The notes beneath the pieces were generated by a model. It saw only the letters and a program-made list of their open reading frames with translations. It did no database searches and was not told the DNA's origin. 64,000 nucleotides of DNA from Nicotiana tabacum (taxonomy: Eukaryota; Streptophyta; Magnoliopsida; Solanales; Solanaceae): contig NC_134082.1 of NCBI RefSeq assembly GCF_000715075.1, positions 99,736,399 to 99,800,398 of the forward strand, in the 5' to 3' direction. This document shows, piece after piece, positions 61,143-64,000 of the stretch; the first letter of the stretch is position 1, and each line of letters begins with the position of its first letter. A program made the translations under genes and the position numbers.

Positions 61143-63389
61143 CATCTTGTCCCCCATGCTTAACATAAAGAATTATTCAAAATGTTCAATTCCAAAACTA
61201 CCCCTCCGACTTTATTGCAATTACCATTTTACCCCTGAACATACTGCAATTTACCAAACTACCCCATCAGCTATAACCAATTCACCTAATCGATCTCAAC
61301 CAAAATATAGCAAATATGACCAATTTCTAAACAAATTCAACAACAAATTACATGAACACAAATTGAACAACATCAAATTAATGTGAACAAGTTAACCATT
61401 TAGACCAAAAATGAATGAGCAAAGAGACAACAATATCAACAACAAAATACATGATTCAAACTAAATCAACGAATCAAAAACCAAAACCAAAACTCACATT
61501 AAATCACTGGGGTTACAAACTAACTTCAAACAAAGATGAACATGAATTAATTCTATTTTAAACAACAAACATGACGGATTCAAATGATTTAACCAACATT
61601 AACAATTTCTGAAAAAATACATAACAACACATGAAACAAACTGAAGAAATAATTAATTAAACTTCAATTTGAATCTAACAACATTAAACTAACAATTTTA
61701 CATGAATAAACTGAAAAATTAACAAAACAATGAACACGAACAAAACAAATATTTACCGATTTTAGATTTGAGAATATCAAAAACAAAATACGGACAAAAG
61801 TGAAACTCAAAATCCACTAACCGGATCGAAACGACGAACAACGACTGACCAATGACGAACTCGAACTATGTATGGACTGTTTTGATGACCCCAACCAAAG
61901 CTCGAACAAACGACAACGGAGACGATCCTAAGAAGCAACTGAAGGAGGTGAAGCAGAAGACATAGCCATGGCAGCGATGACGCAGTAGCAGCAGGCGACG
62001 AGGGAGCTGGACGCGGAGAAACTGCTCGACGAGCTTGACGCAGCCATGGTAGAAGGAAGAGAAGCAGCAGCGACGAGCATCGTCGATGAAGCTGGAAGAA
62101 ACAGCAGCGACAGCAGCCATGGCGGACAGCGATATGGCTGTTTTTGAAGCTCAAGGGTGTTCTCCTGTTTTTGAAGGAAATGAAGCAACGGTTGTTTGGG
62201 CTGTTCGCGGTCAAAGACGAAGCAGTGGCGACCATGGTGATGACGAAGCAGGAGATGAAGCAGCATGGAGCTTAGCCATGGCACCATGGCGACGGGTTGA
62301 CGACGAAGACGCAGTAACGTCAAAAGAAACGAGCTCAATGGAGGAAGGCGACGAAGCAGAAGCAGTCGCGGGGTTGAGGAGACGATGGGGATGGGCAGCC
62401 ATTGGAGGGGGCTTGGGGAAGCTTGGAGAAAAAAAATGGAGAGAAAGAGAGGGTGGGAGGCGGATAGTTTAGTTTTAGAGTTTGGTTTTTTTTTGTTTTG
62501 TTTTGTTTTTGGGGAAAAAATAAAAAAATGAAGAGGGGTTAGGTATTGGGGTTATGGGGCGGACCGGGTCGACCCGTGTGGAGATGGACCGGGTCATGGG
62601 GATGGTTGGGCAATTTTTTGGGCCTGTGACTTGAATTTGAAGAAGAGCCCAATTCCGATTTTCTTTATATTTTTGCTCTCTTTTCTTCTTTTATTTTTCT
62701 AAAACTAAATTCTAAAATCCTTAAATAATTATTAAGTTATAAAAGCGCAAATTAACTCCCAATAACAATTAACGCACAATTAAGTAATAATTAAGCATAA
62801 AATTGTACATTTGGACATTAAATGCTAAAAATGCAAAAGATGCCTATTTTTGTAGTTTTCAATTTTTGTAAAACAAACTTAATTACTAACAATTGTAGAA
62901 TTAAATCCTACATGCAAAAATGCGACATATTTTTGTATTTTTTATTAATTTAACAAATAAACATGCACAGACAAATACAAATAATTATCCAAAAATATCA
63001 CAAAAATTCTCAAAATTGCACACCAAGAAAAATCATTTTATTTTGAATTTTTTGGGAGTAATTCTTTCATAGGGCAAAAATCACGTGCTTACATGTGGTA
63101 TCTGTCGAGTACGACGTATATGCATGGTGACGAGTATCTATACGTTGATGTCAAGCATGCCCGTGAGTCTTATATTGTGATTATTATGGCTTCGTTGTAT
63201 TACTCATGCCTTGATGGTGATTTCTATTATTGGGCAAAGTTTGTGGAAGTAATTGTGACATTTGAATATTGAGGAGCGTTGGCTCAAGTTGTACAATGAA
63301 ATGTGAAAGTATAAGTGGAAATTGAACCTTTTAGAGTATTGGCTCAAAGTTGTGAAGCGAGTTGTGAAGTAAAAGTGAAAAAGAGAAGA

Positions 63390-63540
63390 GAATCATTATA
63401 TTATCTCCCTTGCCGGGAATTTGTTATTTTTGATGTTATCTCCCTAGCCGGGATGTTGATGCTTCTTTTGATGATTATTCCCTTGTCGGGACTTGATTGT
63501 TGAACTATTGTTCCCCTGCCGGGATTCTTATTGTAATTTC
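63390..63540 (+). repeat. short GCCGGGA repeats in LTR D
   Basis: About four copies of TTATCTCCCT-GCCGGGA-TTTG-like units, spaced about 45 bp. Confidence 0.65.
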
Positions 63541-63589
63541 ATTTATTCCTTTGCCCTATTGTTTGTGATTGTTGTTTGGGTGAGGAAGA

Positions 63590-63860
63590 GTGTTAAAGCA
63601 CGAAGGGTGATGCCGTATATTGTTTTAGTGAGAGAGTGTTAAAGCACGAAGGGTGATGCCGTGTATGATTTGTGAGGAAATAGTGTAAAGCACGAAGGGT
63701 GATGTCGTGTCGTACGATGTACCATTCTGTGCCGATTATATTGATTATATGGTAAGAACGAGAGTAATAACACGAAGGGTCATGCCGTGGACATTTTCAT
63801 TACTTGATTGTTTTGGTGAGGATGAGAGTAAAAGCACGAAGGGTGATGTTGTGCACTTAT
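63590..63860 (+). repeat. CACGAAGGGTGATG repeats in LTR D
   Basis: Five copies of AAAGCACGAAGGGTGATGCC-like units at about 63594, 63643, 63688, 63757 and 63833, at spacings of 45-76 bp. Confidence 0.8.
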
Positions 63861-64000
63861 TGATTTCTGATTCTTTGTTGATATCTGAGATACGTTGTTT
63901 CTTTCAATTACATGTTGTCTTTCTATTCTAAATTGATAGTTCCCCCGCAACATGTTACCCCTCCCATACTTGACTGTATATTACTGTTCTTCTTTTCCGT

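Larger units (their letters stand above)
49785..63093 (-). mobile_element. solo LTR (LTR C) of the Tat-type family, interrupted by the Tekay element
   Basis: Read on the minus strand it starts TGTAAGCACGTG (at 63093) and ends GGTGTGACA (at 49785). A perfect 5-bp duplication, TGTGG, flanks it at 49780-49784 and 63094-63098. Without the nested element (51561-61142) it is about 3.7 kb. It carries the same TATA box (51292-51299, inverted) and conserved end as LTRs A and B, but only one copy of the ~300-bp module. It interrupts LTR D. GC-rich open frames at 61807-62472 belong to this LTR and are not genes. Confidence 0.92.
48278..64000 (+). mobile_element. gypsy-type LTR (LTR D), interrupted by LTR C and open at the right edge
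   Basis: It starts TGTGATGACCCAAAGGGTCA at 48278 and is broken at 49784 by LTR C. It resumes at 63094 and runs off the window. It has no coding domains. A cluster of TTCGCAAATGCGAA-type palindromes (48990-49190) resembles that of the solo LTR at 29132-32406. Its right part has two sets of short repeats (63390-63540 and 63590-63860). Confidence 0.75.

Noticed and set aside
61807..62472. Several overlapping open frames on both strands in GC-rich sequence
   Set aside because: They fall inside LTR C, are low complexity, and show no domain. They are best read as LTR sequence.

Overview
The window is plant nuclear DNA, most likely from a large Solanaceae genome such as Nicotiana. That judgement rests on the transposon families, a decayed plastid rpl16 fragment, and one intact host gene with ordinary GT-AG introns. 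The family is fairly secure; the genus is a guess. About four fifths of the sequence is transposable elements, many of them nested.

Layout. 1-13876: the 3' part of a Tat/Ogre-type Ty3/gypsy retrotransposon. It holds broken gag-pro and pol, a long non-coding tail with a 41-bp tandem array, and a 4.07-kb 3' LTR (LTR A). 13877-19690: a decayed Mutator-like element (MULE). Its minus-strand transposase is flanked, and its intron filled, by 43-bp hairpin-forming repeats. 19740-28100: a second hairpin-bearing, MULE-like element. A hAT transposon (19939-27655, perfect 8-bp target duplication) sits in it, and the hAT is split by a 4.5-kb solo LTR (LTR B, perfect 5-bp duplication). 27325-33637: a tandem duplication of about 1 kb, a 3.3-kb gypsy LTR inserted in its second copy, and a complete 1.07-kb TRIM-like element. 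33640-37310: MITE-like elements, including one with a second, unrelated hairpin array. 38017-46106: the only intact host gene, a 12-exon minus-strand gene encoding a 450-residue Enhancer-of-polycomb-like protein. 46649-48277: a MITE and a plastid rpl16 fragment. 48278-64000: a gypsy LTR (D) running off the right edge. It is interrupted by solo LTR C (minus strand, 49785-63093), which is itself interrupted by a nearly complete Tekay/del-type chromovirus (51561-61142).

How the parts relate. LTRs A, B and C belong to one family. Direct target-site duplications give a readable insertion order in two nests: D, then C, then Tekay; and MULE-like element, then hAT, then LTR B. In the second nest the TRIM insertion preceded the 1-kb duplication, which preceded the 3.3-kb LTR. 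The host gene carries only small insertions (a MITE, microsatellites, a 164-bp intronic duplication), all in introns.

The strongest unexplained signal is the 43-bp hairpin monomer. It recurs in three arrays and a transposase intron, and an unrelated sequence with a spacing of about 45 bp at 35400-35860 copies the design.
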